Source: CALBTQ01 sp036725605 (lineage in GTDB: Bacteria; Lernaellota; Lernaellaia; Lernaellales; Lernaellaceae). From it: a DNA stretch of 64,000 nucleotides. The notes below the pieces were generated by a model, which saw only the letters and a list, made by a program, of their open reading frames with translations, was not told where the DNA came from and searched no databases. Made by a program: the position numbers and the translations under genes. Positions 1-8,748 of this stretch are shown piece by piece (the first letter of the stretch is position 1; each line of letters begins with the position of its first letter). The stretch covers positions 1 to 64,000 of the forward strand of contig DAIMDW010000008.1 in the NCBI GenBank assembly GCA_036725605.1, written 5' to 3'.

Positions 1-467
1 TGGTGCTCGACTGCTTCAGCCGCAAGATCGTCGGCTGGACGCTGGATCGCCGCTGCCGCGCCGGCGAGTGGGTCAGCGCGCTGCGGCAAGCGCTGGACAC
101 GCAGGGGATCGTCTCCCAGGAGAGGGCGGCGGGGCTGACGCTACGCAGCGACAACGGCGCGCAGCCGTGCTCGAAGCGCTTCGTGGAATTCCTGGCGCAG
201 GCCGGCGTGCGCGGCCAGTACACCGGCTACAACGCGCCCGACGATAACGCCTATGTCGAGCGGGTCATCCGCACAATCAAGGAGGAGGAAATCTGGCCCA
301 ACAGTTACGACACCTGGGCCGAGGCGCACGAGGCGATCGACCACTACGTGCATTGGTACAACGAACAACGGATCCACTCGGCGATCGACTACCGGACGCC
401 GTGCGAGGTCGAAGCGGCGCACCTCTCCCTAAAAGCCGCCTAATTCTGTCTTGCTAAAAGGGGGACA
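1..467 (+). mobile_element. 3' part of an IS3-family insertion sequence
   Basis: The right-hand part of an insertion sequence, cut by the window start. It carries the C-terminal integrase domain of the transposase and ends about 25 bases after its stop codon. The likely terminus is the run GGGGGACA ending at 467; IS3-type elements typically end in CA. Beyond this point the sequence changes to a membrane-protein gene on the other strand that the insertion interrupts. The left end and the target duplication lie outside the window, so the exact boundary is inferred. Confidence 0.7.
3..443 (+). CDS. IS3-family transposase OrfB, C-terminal part (partial)
   Basis: DDE-type integrase-core transposase that would catalyse cut and strand transfer for the insertion sequence. 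The 146 visible residues hold all three catalytic positions: the first Asp in LDCFSRKIVGW, the second in RSDNGAQ, and the Glu in AYVERVIRTIKEE. The C-terminal HWYNEQRIHSAIDYRTP is the standard IS3 OrfB ending. The N-terminal helix-turn-helix part and OrfA would lie before the window, so GTG at 3 is only the first in-frame start codon available. No frameshift is visible in the part present. Confidence 0.9.
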   Translation: MLDCFSRKIVGWTLDRRCRAGEWVSALRQALDTQGIVSQERAAGLTLRSDNGAQPCSKRFVEFLAQAGVRGQYTGYNAPDDNAYVERVIRTIKEEEIWPNSYDTWAEAHEAIDHYVHWYNEQRIHSAIDYRTPCEVEAAHLSLKAA

Positions 468-623
468 GTACGCGACCACGACCACGGGCATCATCGTGCC
501 GATGGCGATTTTGGTGATGATCTTCCAACGGAAGAGCAGATAAAAGACGAAGACGACGAAAGCTGCGCCGAAAACGCAGATCGTTCCCATGATTAAAAAC
601 AGATTTCCATCGGCGGAGGTCAT
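429..623 (-). pseudogene. Small membrane protein truncated by the IS insertion
   Basis: The reading frame starts at ATG 623 with a good ribosome binding site (GGAG, six bases upstream). It encodes MTSADGNLFL followed by a strongly hydrophobic stretch of about 50 residues with two probable membrane helices (residues about 8-30 and 37-51). From about base 467 the codons come from the insertion sequence end, giving the odd tail YCPPFSKTELGGF and a stop at 429. The original C-terminus is therefore lost. The family is not recognised. It may still be translated as a hybrid protein, but I treat it as a broken gene. Confidence 0.6.
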
Positions 624-760
624 ATTTTCTCCAACGAGTCGTTATTTTCTATTTGGTTGTTTGCTGCGGATGCAATCCTGCTCGTTTCATCTACCAATTT
701 GCATCGGCGCGATTTAAATGCAAGTTAAGAAGAACTTTTTTTTGATTCAAATCGGCGTGT

Positions 761-1939
761 TCACGGGCACAACAGCACGCCCTTGGCCCACAGGCAATCG
801 CCGCAGGTGGGGAAGGGGTTGCCGAAGCAGTCTTCCTCGTTGGCTTCGGCCATCTCGCAGCCGCCGCAACTGACGCAGGGCGAGAACTCGAAATCGAGCA
901 CCCGCCGGCGGAAGGCGACGAACCCCGGATCGTTCCAGATGTCGCTCAGGTCCCGCTCGGCGATGTTGCCGACCGCGTAGCGGCGGATCGATTTTTTCCG
1001 ATCGAGCACGTAGCAGGTGTGCGAGTGCATCAGCGCGATGCACGGGCCGACCGCGCCGTCCCAACCGATCGTCGCCGCGCCCTCCTCGACGAAGGGGCAA
1101 CTGCCGGCCAGCCCGTTGTCCATCGACGGCGGCCAGGGGCGACCGGAGACGTCCGGGGCGACCGCGCGGATCGGCTCGGCCTGATCAGGCCGGGTGTCGA
1201 TGGCCGCGAGGCGGATTTCCGGATTCGCGCCGTGGCGGGTGCTCGGCGACAGGCTCTGCGACGCCAGCCAGTAGAGGATTTCGTTTTTCATTTCGGCGGT
1301 GGGCGGCAGCAGGTTCGACACGATGATGAACTCGGCGCCCCAGCGCCGCGCCAATTCCGGCAGGTGCGGCAGCTCGGCGAGATTGCGCCGCATGGCGACG
1401 AACTCGAGGCCCAGCTTCGGCCGGCGCGGCAACGACATGAGCCGCATGACGTTGCGGTCGATGGCTCCCAGGTCGGCCCCGGGCCGGATCTCGCCGAGCA
1501 TCGCGCCCTGTGCGCCGTCGACGGAAACGACCAGGGTGTCCAGCCCCGCTTCGGTCAGCGCCGTCGCGCGCGCTTCGTCCAGCAGCAAGCCGTTGGTGAT
1601 CATCTCGGTGTTCAGGCCCAGTTGCCTGACCGCCGCGACCATCTCGGCGATGCGCGGATGCAGCAGCGGCTCGCCGAAGCCCCAGAAAGCGACCGTGTGC
1701 AGCGTCGACGCGCGGCGCATGCCGTCCAGCAGGTTCGCGAACACGGCCATGTCCATTTCGCCGGGCGGTTCGGTCCAACTGTTGCGGATGCAGGTGCGGC
1801 AGGTGAGGTTACAGTGCGCCGTCGGCTCGACGTACAGCTTGCTCAGCGGCGGCATGGCTGGCTTGGCGGCGATCAGCTTGTCGATGGCGCGACGCCTCTG
1901 GACCAACGGAACGTCCTCCGAAATTGCGGCGTCTATCAT
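761..1939 (-). CDS. Radical SAM/SPASM-domain protein
   Basis: A radical SAM enzyme with the CxxxCxxC cluster motif in CNLTCRTC (Cys43, 47 and 50 from the ATG at 1939). The C-terminal SPASM-like region is rich in Cys (CVSCGGCEM, CFG, CGDCLWAKGVLLC) and should hold auxiliary Fe-S clusters. The start LYVEPTAHCNLTCRTCIRNSW resembles radical SAM proteins annotated as maturases of tungsten-containing oxidoreductases, but no such oxidoreductase is in this window, so the substrate is unknown. It lies 42 bases downstream of typA on the same strand and could be read through from it. Neither ATG 1939 nor an upstream TTG at 1963 has a clear ribosome binding site, so the start is uncertain. Confidence 0.85.
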   Translation of the reverse strand: MIDAAISEDVPLVQRRRAIDKLIAAKPAMPPLSKLYVEPTAHCNLTCRTCIRNSWTEPPGEMDMAVFANLLDGMRRASTLHTVAFWGFGEPLLHPRIAEMVAAVRQLGLNTEMITNGLLLDEARATALTEAGLDTLVVSVDGAQGAMLGEIRPGADLGAIDRNVMRLMSLPRRPKLGLEFVAMRRNLAELPHLPELARRWGAEFIIVSNLLPPTAEMKNEILYWLASQSLSPSTRHGANPEIRLAAIDTRPDQAEPIRAVAPDVSGRPWPPSMDNGLAGSCPFVEEGAATIGWDGAVGPCIALMHSHTCYVLDRKKSIRRYAVGNIAERDLSDIWNDPGFVAFRRRVLDFEFSPCVSCGGCEMAEANEEDCFGNPFPTCGDCLWAKGVLLCP

Positions 1940-1981
1940 TACGGGATTTTTCGCGCGGGGCAAACCACAAAGATCGAGCGC

Positions 1982-3823
<1,842 letters not shown>

Positions 3824-3900
3824 GGTCGTCCTTTCCCAATTGGACGCGTAATCTGAACGCACGAGCGCCTTTGGTCAAGGACAAAATGCAGACATCTTTA

Positions 3901-4390
3901 TTTAAGGGACACCATACTTAATTATTTACGAAATATATAAATATGTCATTATATAATAAAAATAATCACTTATGCTTTAAGAGCAGCATTTCTCGCTTTT
4001 TAAGGATTATCCTCACTTGTTTGTCACAGCGCGATACGTGGAATTCAGTTCGGTTCGCGCCGGTTTGGTGCTAATGCCTCAGCATGCCGCCGGGATAGCG
4101 CCTTCGCGTATATCGACGTACTAGGCGACCGTCCGGTTAGCGTCAAGCCATTGTTTGACCTTGCTCAGTTTATCATCGGACCATTAATAGTGAGTAAAGT
4201 TGGCTAGTTTTATAAACACAAACGTGCTGGGCGGCAAATCGGCAGCGAACGATTCGTCCATTTTATCAGGAAAAGTTCGGACGGTGCCTTACGGCAAAAA
4301 ACAGGGGCGAGAGTAAAATAAGTGCAAAATAATTAAGTATGGTGTCCCTTAATTAGAGAAGATAATTAAGTATGGTGTCCCTTAATTAGA
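3901..4390. mobile_element. MITE-like non-coding element with perfect 25-bp terminal inverted repeats
   Basis: About 450 bases are bounded by a perfect 25-bp inverted repeat. The left copy (3902-3926) begins TTAAGGGACACCATACTTAA and the right copy is 4328-4352. A further copy of the right end follows at 4362-4385. The inside is AT-richer than the flanks and I see no open frame above 60 codons on either strand. The ends resemble those of the RAYT element at 12.6-13.4 kb (TTAGGGACAGTATACT). A non-autonomous element moved by that kind of transposase is therefore likely, by inference. It sits between the start of typA and the 3' end of qorB and accounts for this gene-free stretch. Confidence 0.65.
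4331..4390 (+). repeat. Tandem duplication of the element's right terminal repeat
   Basis: A 27-base sequence beginning AATTAAGTATGGTGTCCCTT occurs at 4331-4357 and again, identical, at 4364-4390, separated by six bases (period 33). It duplicates the right end of the MITE-like element. This could be a nested end, a remnant of a second insertion, or slippage. The qorB stop codon lies 12 bases beyond. Confidence 0.85.
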
Positions 4391-4401
4391 TTGGTGGCCC
4401 A

Positions 4402-5256
4402 TCAGGGCTTGGGCAGCGCCGCCAGCACGTCGGCGAGCGTTTGCGTGTCGCGGCCGAGCAGGTCGTGCAGGTCGCGCCGGTCGCTGTCGAGTTCGCCCTT
4501 GGCGACGCCGGCGCTCGCGTCGACCAGAATGGCCGCGAACGGCTCGGGCAGCCCGGCCCCGACGAGCATCTGCTTGTAAACCTCCGGCGGCAGCTCCTGA
4601 TAGACAATCGGTTTGCCGGCCCAGGCCGACACCGCCGCGACGAATTCGCTCATCGAGAATCCCTGGTCGCCGGCGAGTTCGTAGATTTTATTCTCGTGAT
4701 TCTCGCCGGTGAGCACGGCGACCGCCGCCGCGGCGAAATCGGCGCGGGTAGCCGCCGCAACGCGTCCGTCACCCGATGCGCCCGGCAGCGCGCCATGCGT
4801 CAACACGGGCGCCAGGTTTTCGGTGTAATTCTCGATGTACCAGCCGTTGCGCAAAAACGCGAAGGGCAGTCCGGTCGCGCGAATCATCTTTTCGGTCGCC
4901 TTGTGCTCGCCGGCCAGCAGCAGGGCGCTGGTGTCCGCGCGCAGGATGCTCGTGTAGGCGATCAACTTGACGTTCGCCCCTTTGGCGGCGTCGACGACCG
5001 CGCCGTGTTGCGCCGCGCGCCGGCCGACTTCGCTGGAGGAAATCAGCAGCAGACGCTCGACCCCGGCCAGAGCGGGCGGCAGCGTTTCGGGCGACGAATA
5101 ATCGCCGTGGCGCACCTGCACGCCGCGCGCGGCGAAGTCCTTGACCTTTTCGGGATTGCGCACGACGGCGACGATTTTTTCGGGCGCGATTTTCTCCAAG
5201 AGTCCTTCGATGACCAGGCGGCCCAGCTTTCCGGATGCTCCGGTGACGGCGATCAT
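4402..5256 (-). CDS. qorB: NAD(P)H:quinone oxidoreductase type 2 (QorB/YtfG-like)
   Basis: Atypical short-chain dehydrogenase of the NmrA-like group that reduces quinones with NADPH, probably in the cytoplasm for redox protection. The 284 residues start MIAVTGASGKLGRLVIEGLL, a GxxGxxG Rossmann motif. They carry the typical VERLLLISSSEVGRR, LIAYTSILRADTS, LRNGWYIENYTENL and YELAGDQGFSMSEF segments, which I recognise as collinear with E. coli QorB. Full length for the family. ATG 5256 has GGGAGGA just upstream. No operon partner: the MITE-like element is downstream and a divergent-free gap of about 90 bases precedes the GNAT gene. Confidence 0.92.
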   Translation of the reverse strand: MIAVTGASGKLGRLVIEGLLEKIAPEKIVAVVRNPEKVKDFAARGVQVRHGDYSSPETLPPALAGVERLLLISSSEVGRRAAQHGAVVDAAKGANVKLIAYTSILRADTSALLLAGEHKATEKMIRATGLPFAFLRNGWYIENYTENLAPVLTHGALPGASGDGRVAAATRADFAAAAVAVLTGENHENKIYELAGDQGFSMSEFVAAVSAWAGKPIVYQELPPEVYKQMLVGAGLPEPFAAILVDASAGVAKGELDSDRRDLHDLLGRDTQTLADVLAALPKP

Positions 5257-5349
5257 GGTTCCTCCCTTTTCACGGATTACGATTGTGTGATTACACCATA
5301 GTCACGATCGACCGCGAGCTCAAGGAGGAGCGGCAACGGTGCGGACGCG

Positions 5350-5835
5350 CTACGCGGGCAGCAGGTAGTACATGACGATCAGGTCGTCGCCGTCCTTGTA
5401 AAACGAGGGGATGCGCCCGGCGGTGGTGAACCCCTCTTTTTCGTAGAAGCGCAGCGAGCCGCGGTAGGACTCCATCGACGAGGTTTCCACGCGGATCAGG
5501 CGCGCGCCCAGGTGCGCGAGGGTTTCGTACAGCGCCTGCAGCAGGTGATGGCCGATGCCCTTGTCGCGGTGCGCGGCGTCCACGACGATCCAATACAGAT
5601 CGTAAGTGCTTTCGGTCATCGGGGTCTGGCCGAAGCAGGTGTAGCCCAGCAGCGTTTCATCCTCGCCGCCCAGGCCCAGGGCGACCAGGCAGCGGTAGCC
5701 GGATTCGGGGCGGGCGATCGCCTCGTCGATCAGTTCGAGCGCGACCTCCACCTCTTCGGCGGTGAAGTTGTCAATACGCCGCAGCAAAGCGGCCAAAGGC
5801 TCGCGATCTTTTGGCAAGATAGGACGCAGATACAT
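5350..5835 (-). CDS. GNAT-family N-acetyltransferase
   Basis: A 161-residue acetyl-CoA-dependent acetyltransferase. The fold is visible from YLRPILPKDREPLAALLRR at the N-terminus to the acetyl-CoA pyrophosphate loop DAAHRDKGIGHHLLQALYE in the middle (a Q/RxxGxG/A-type motif) and RFYEKEGF near the C-terminus. The substrate cannot be read from sequence. Its start overlaps the 3' end of the upstream ATP-grasp gene by 65 bases in another frame, so the two are very likely translated together and may act in one pathway. AAGGAA lies about ten bases before ATG 5835. Confidence 0.9.
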   Translation of the reverse strand: MYLRPILPKDREPLAALLRRIDNFTAEEVEVALELIDEAIARPESGYRCLVALGLGGEDETLLGYTCFGQTPMTESTYDLYWIVVDAAHRDKGIGHHLLQALYETLAHLGARLIRVETSSMESYRGSLRFYEKEGFTTAGRIPSFYKDGDDLIVMYYLLPA

Positions 5836-6925
5836 CGGCTTGTTTCCTTAGTGCATCGTCGGTGATTTGCAACAACAGCGTTTGATAATCCAAGCCCACC
5901 GAATTGGCGGCGACCGACAATCCGGCTTCGTGGTCCAGGTCGGGGTTGGGATTGATGTCCATGATCTTCGGGCGGCCGTCGCGGTCCAGCCGCAGATCGA
6001 CGCGGCCGTAGCTGGCGCCGCCCACGACCAGGAACGCGGCGCGGGCGATGCGTAGCACGTCGCGGCGCAGTTCGGGCGCCAGTTGGTCGACGCAGGGCGT
6101 GGACCGGGCGGCGTACTCCGGGCTCTCAGGCAGCCACTTGCAGTCGTAGGTGACGATCGGGACCAGCTCCGGCGGGCACGCACTGAAATCGATGATCGTG
6201 GGCACCGCCCGTCCGGTGAACGGATTGGGGAAGATCGCCACGTTGATTTCCGGCCCCGGCAGGTACTCCTCGATGAGCATCGGCCCGGGCACGTGGCGAT
6301 GCAGCCAGGTCGCCTGCCTTTTCAACTCGTCGCGGTCACGGACCAGCGATTGCTGCCCGATGCCGATCGAGGCGTCGACCCGCGCCGGTTTGATGAACAG
6401 CGGAAACGGCGGCAGGCCGGCCGCGTCGCGGGGCAGGTCGCGCGGGCTGCGCACGCAGATGCCCCGCGGCGTGGGCAGGCGATGGGCGGCCAGCAGTTGC
6501 TTGCTGCGATCCTTGGCGTGCGCCAGTTGCAGCGCCGCCGCACCGTTGCCGGTAAAGGGGATGCCCGCCGCTTCGAGCATCATGGGCAGCTCGGCCTCGC
6601 GCGCCGCTTCGCCGCCCAGCGTTTCGACGAGGTTGAACACGACGTCGATGCGCTCCTCGCGCAGGCGGGGCAGCAGGCCGGCCAGCGAATCGTTCACCTG
6701 CAGCAGGACGGTTTCCAGCCCCGCGTCTTCGAGCATGTCGGCGATGTGCCGCGCGGTGCGCGCGACCTCGGCGTCGGCGGCCAAGGAAAAAAGGCCCGGT
6801 CCGCTCGTCGGCGTTCCTTGGCCTTCGAAGTCGATGTTGTGGATGACCGCGACCCGCTTGGGTCGTCGCGATGATGGTTCGTCAAGATCCGGCAAGACCG
6901 TTTCCCTCCTCGCCTCACGGCGCAT
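5771..6925 (-). CDS. ATP-grasp ligase of the D-alanine-D-alanine ligase type
   Basis: ATP-dependent carboxylate-amine ligase, 384 residues from ATG 6925. The N-terminal domain begins KRVAVIHNIDFEG; the ATP-grasp core includes PLFIKPARVDASIGIGQQS (lysine and glycine-rich loop) and the Mg/ATP-binding end GRVDLRLDRDGRPKIMDINPNPDLD with the Glu/Asp-Asn metal-ligand pattern. Similar proteins are annotated as Ddl-like, but the N-terminus is unlike true Ddl and no cell-wall genes are nearby, so a peptide or amino-acid ligation for an unknown product is more cautious. The frame opens further to a TTG at 7000; ATG 6925 is preferred, though its ribosome binding site is weak. It overlaps the GNAT gene. 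Confidence 0.85.
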   Translation of the reverse strand: MRREARRETVLPDLDEPSSRRPKRVAVIHNIDFEGQGTPTSGPGLFSLAADAEVARTARHIADMLEDAGLETVLLQVNDSLAGLLPRLREERIDVVFNLVETLGGEAAREAELPMMLEAAGIPFTGNGAAALQLAHAKDRSKQLLAAHRLPTPRGICVRSPRDLPRDAAGLPPFPLFIKPARVDASIGIGQQSLVRDRDELKRQATWLHRHVPGPMLIEEYLPGPEINVAIFPNPFTGRAVPTIIDFSACPPELVPIVTYDCKWLPESPEYAARSTPCVDQLAPELRRDVLRIARAAFLVVGGASYGRVDLRLDRDGRPKIMDINPNPDLDHEAGLSVAANSVGLDYQTLLLQITDDALRKQADVSASYLAKRSRAFGRFAAAY

Positions 6926-7015
6926 TTTGCCGCCGCAAATTGTTGGTATCGTAGATCGCCGCAAACCAAAGTCAAGAAAAATTATTTCCAGGGGGAACAA
7001 AAAAGGGATGGGCCG

Positions 7016-7825
7016 TCACAACCACGGTTGCGCACGGGGATCGAAGCGGTCGCGCAGGGCGTCGCCGAGGAAGTTGAAGGCCAGCACGGTCAGCATGATC
7101 GCCACCCCGGGGATCAGCGACAGGTGCGGCGCGAACAGCAGGAAATCGACGCCGCTGTTGAGCATCGCCCCCCAGGTGGGAATGTCCTGTGGGCCCAGGC
7201 CGAGAAACGACAGGCTGGCTTCGGCGAGGATCACCCCGGCCATGCCGAAGGTCGCCTGCACCACCACCGGGGCCAACACGTTGGGCAGCACGTGTTTCCA
7301 CATGATGCGCGCCGGGCTCGCCCCGTAGGCCTTGGCCGCCAGCACGAACTCGCGCTCGCGCAACGAGAGCACCTGCCCGCGCACCAGGCGCGCGAAGCCG
7401 GTCCAACCCAGGATCGACAGGGCGAGGATGATGTTGAACAGGCTCGGCCCGAGGATGCCCGCGACGGCGATGGCCAGCAGGATGCCGGGGAAGGCCAGCA
7501 GGATGTCGACCACGCGCATCACCAGTTGATCGACCGCGCCGCCCAGGTAGCCGGCCAGCAGGCCGATCAGCACGCCGACGCACACCGAGATCGACACGAC
7601 GATCAAACCGACCAGCGCCGACGCGCGCGCCCCGACGATCAGCCGCGAGGCCAGGTCGCGTCCCAGTTCGTCCTGCCCCAGCCAATGCGCGCCCGACGGA
7701 CCGGCGCACGGATGATCCAGATCCTGCGCGTCGGGATCGTGCGGAGCCAGCCACGGACCGAAGATCGCGCATACGGCGATCAGCGCCAACAAGACCAGCC
7801 CGATGACGGCGACCGGCGACCTCAT
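7016..7825 (-). CDS. ABC transporter permease, DppC/OppC family
   Basis: Inner-membrane permease of a peptide/nickel-type ABC importer, 269 residues. It has an N-terminal membrane helix (VAVIGLVLLALIAVCAIFG), the motif PHDPDAQDLDHPC before the GQDELGRDLASRLIVGAR core, and the EAA loop EREFVLAAKAYGASPARI, which contacts the ATPase. The length is slightly shorter than the usual 280-300. ATG 7825 overlaps the upstream permease stop codon (ATGA), so the two are coupled. No ATPase or periplasmic binding protein gene is next to it. Confidence 0.93.
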   Translation of the reverse strand: MRSPVAVIGLVLLALIAVCAIFGPWLAPHDPDAQDLDHPCAGPSGAHWLGQDELGRDLASRLIVGARASALVGLIVVSISVCVGVLIGLLAGYLGGAVDQLVMRVVDILLAFPGILLAIAVAGILGPSLFNIILALSILGWTGFARLVRGQVLSLREREFVLAAKAYGASPARIMWKHVLPNVLAPVVVQATFGMAGVILAEASLSFLGLGPQDIPTWGAMLNSGVDFLLFAPHLSLIPGVAIMLTVLAFNFLGDALRDRFDPRAQPWL

Positions 7826-8748
7826 TGCGTCCCCAGGCGGATGCGCGGATCGACCGCCGCGTACAGCAGATCGACCAGCAGGTTGACCACCACGTAGCCG
7901 AGGCTGAAAAACAGCACGCAACCCTGCACGACCGGGTAGTCGCGGCTTTGCAGCGCCTCGATGAACAGCGTGCCCAGGCCCGGCCAGGCGAAGACGTTCT
8001 CGGTGATCACCGCGCCCGACAACAGCGCGCCCAGTTGCAGCCCGGCGATCGTCACCACGGGAATCAGCGCGTTGCGCAGCACGTGCTTGAACAACACCGT
8101 GCGCTCGGGCAGGCCCTTGGCGCGGGCGGTGCGCACGAAATCCTCGTTGAGAATTTCCAACACGCTGGCGCGGGTCATGCGCGAGAGGATCGCGGCCAGC
8201 GCCGTGCCCAGCGTGATCGCCGGGAGCACCAGCGAGAGCAAACCCTCCTTGCCGCCGACGGGAAACCATTCGATGTGCAGCGAGAACAGCCAAATCAGCA
8301 GCGGCCCGAGCCAGAAGTTGGGCATCGAGACGCCGACGAGCGCGACGAACATCGAGACGTTGTCGAAGGCGCCGTACTGTTTGACCGCCGCGAGCACGCC
8401 GATGGGAATGGCGATCAACAGCGCGATGAGCATCGCGGCCAGCGAGAGTTCGACGGTCGGCCCGAGGCGCTCCAGCAGCACCTCGCGCACCGGCTTGCGG
8501 TAGAAGAAACTATCGCCCAGGTTGCCGCGCGCCAGGCCGCCGAGGAAATTGCCGTACTGCGCGGGCAGTGGATCGTTGAGGCCCAGGTTGTCGCGCAGCG
8601 CTTCCTTGTCGGCGGCTTCCGCCGTTTCGCCGAGCATCACCTCGACCGGATCGCCGGGGATCAGATGGATGAAGAAAAACACGAGCGTCACCACGCCGAA
8701 GACGGTCGGCGCGAGAAACAGCAGACGGCGGGCGACGTAGCGGATCAA
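7822..8748 (-). CDS. ABC transporter permease, DppB/OppB family
   Basis: Partner permease, 308 residues, with the family start IRYVARRLLFLAPTVFGVVTLVFFFIHLIPGDPV, here split by its helix into IRYVARRLLFLAPTV and VTLVFFFIHLIPGDPV. The EAA loop is EDFVRTARAKGLPERT. Six membrane helices are expected. The start is a TTG at 8748 that overlaps the stop of the upstream acyl-CoA synthetase as TTGA. The next upstream in-frame ATG would need hundreds of residues unrelated to the family, so TTG with re-initiation is the best reading. Forms a heterodimer with the following DppC-type gene. Confidence 0.92.
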   Translation of the reverse strand: MIRYVARRLLFLAPTVFGVVTLVFFFIHLIPGDPVEVMLGETAEAADKEALRDNLGLNDPLPAQYGNFLGGLARGNLGDSFFYRKPVREVLLERLGPTVELSLAAMLIALLIAIPIGVLAAVKQYGAFDNVSMFVALVGVSMPNFWLGPLLIWLFSLHIEWFPVGGKEGLLSLVLPAITLGTALAAILSRMTRASVLEILNEDFVRTARAKGLPERTVLFKHVLRNALIPVVTIAGLQLGALLSGAVITENVFAWPGLGTLFIEALQSRDYPVVQGCVLFFSLGYVVVNLLVDLLYAAVDPRIRLGTQ

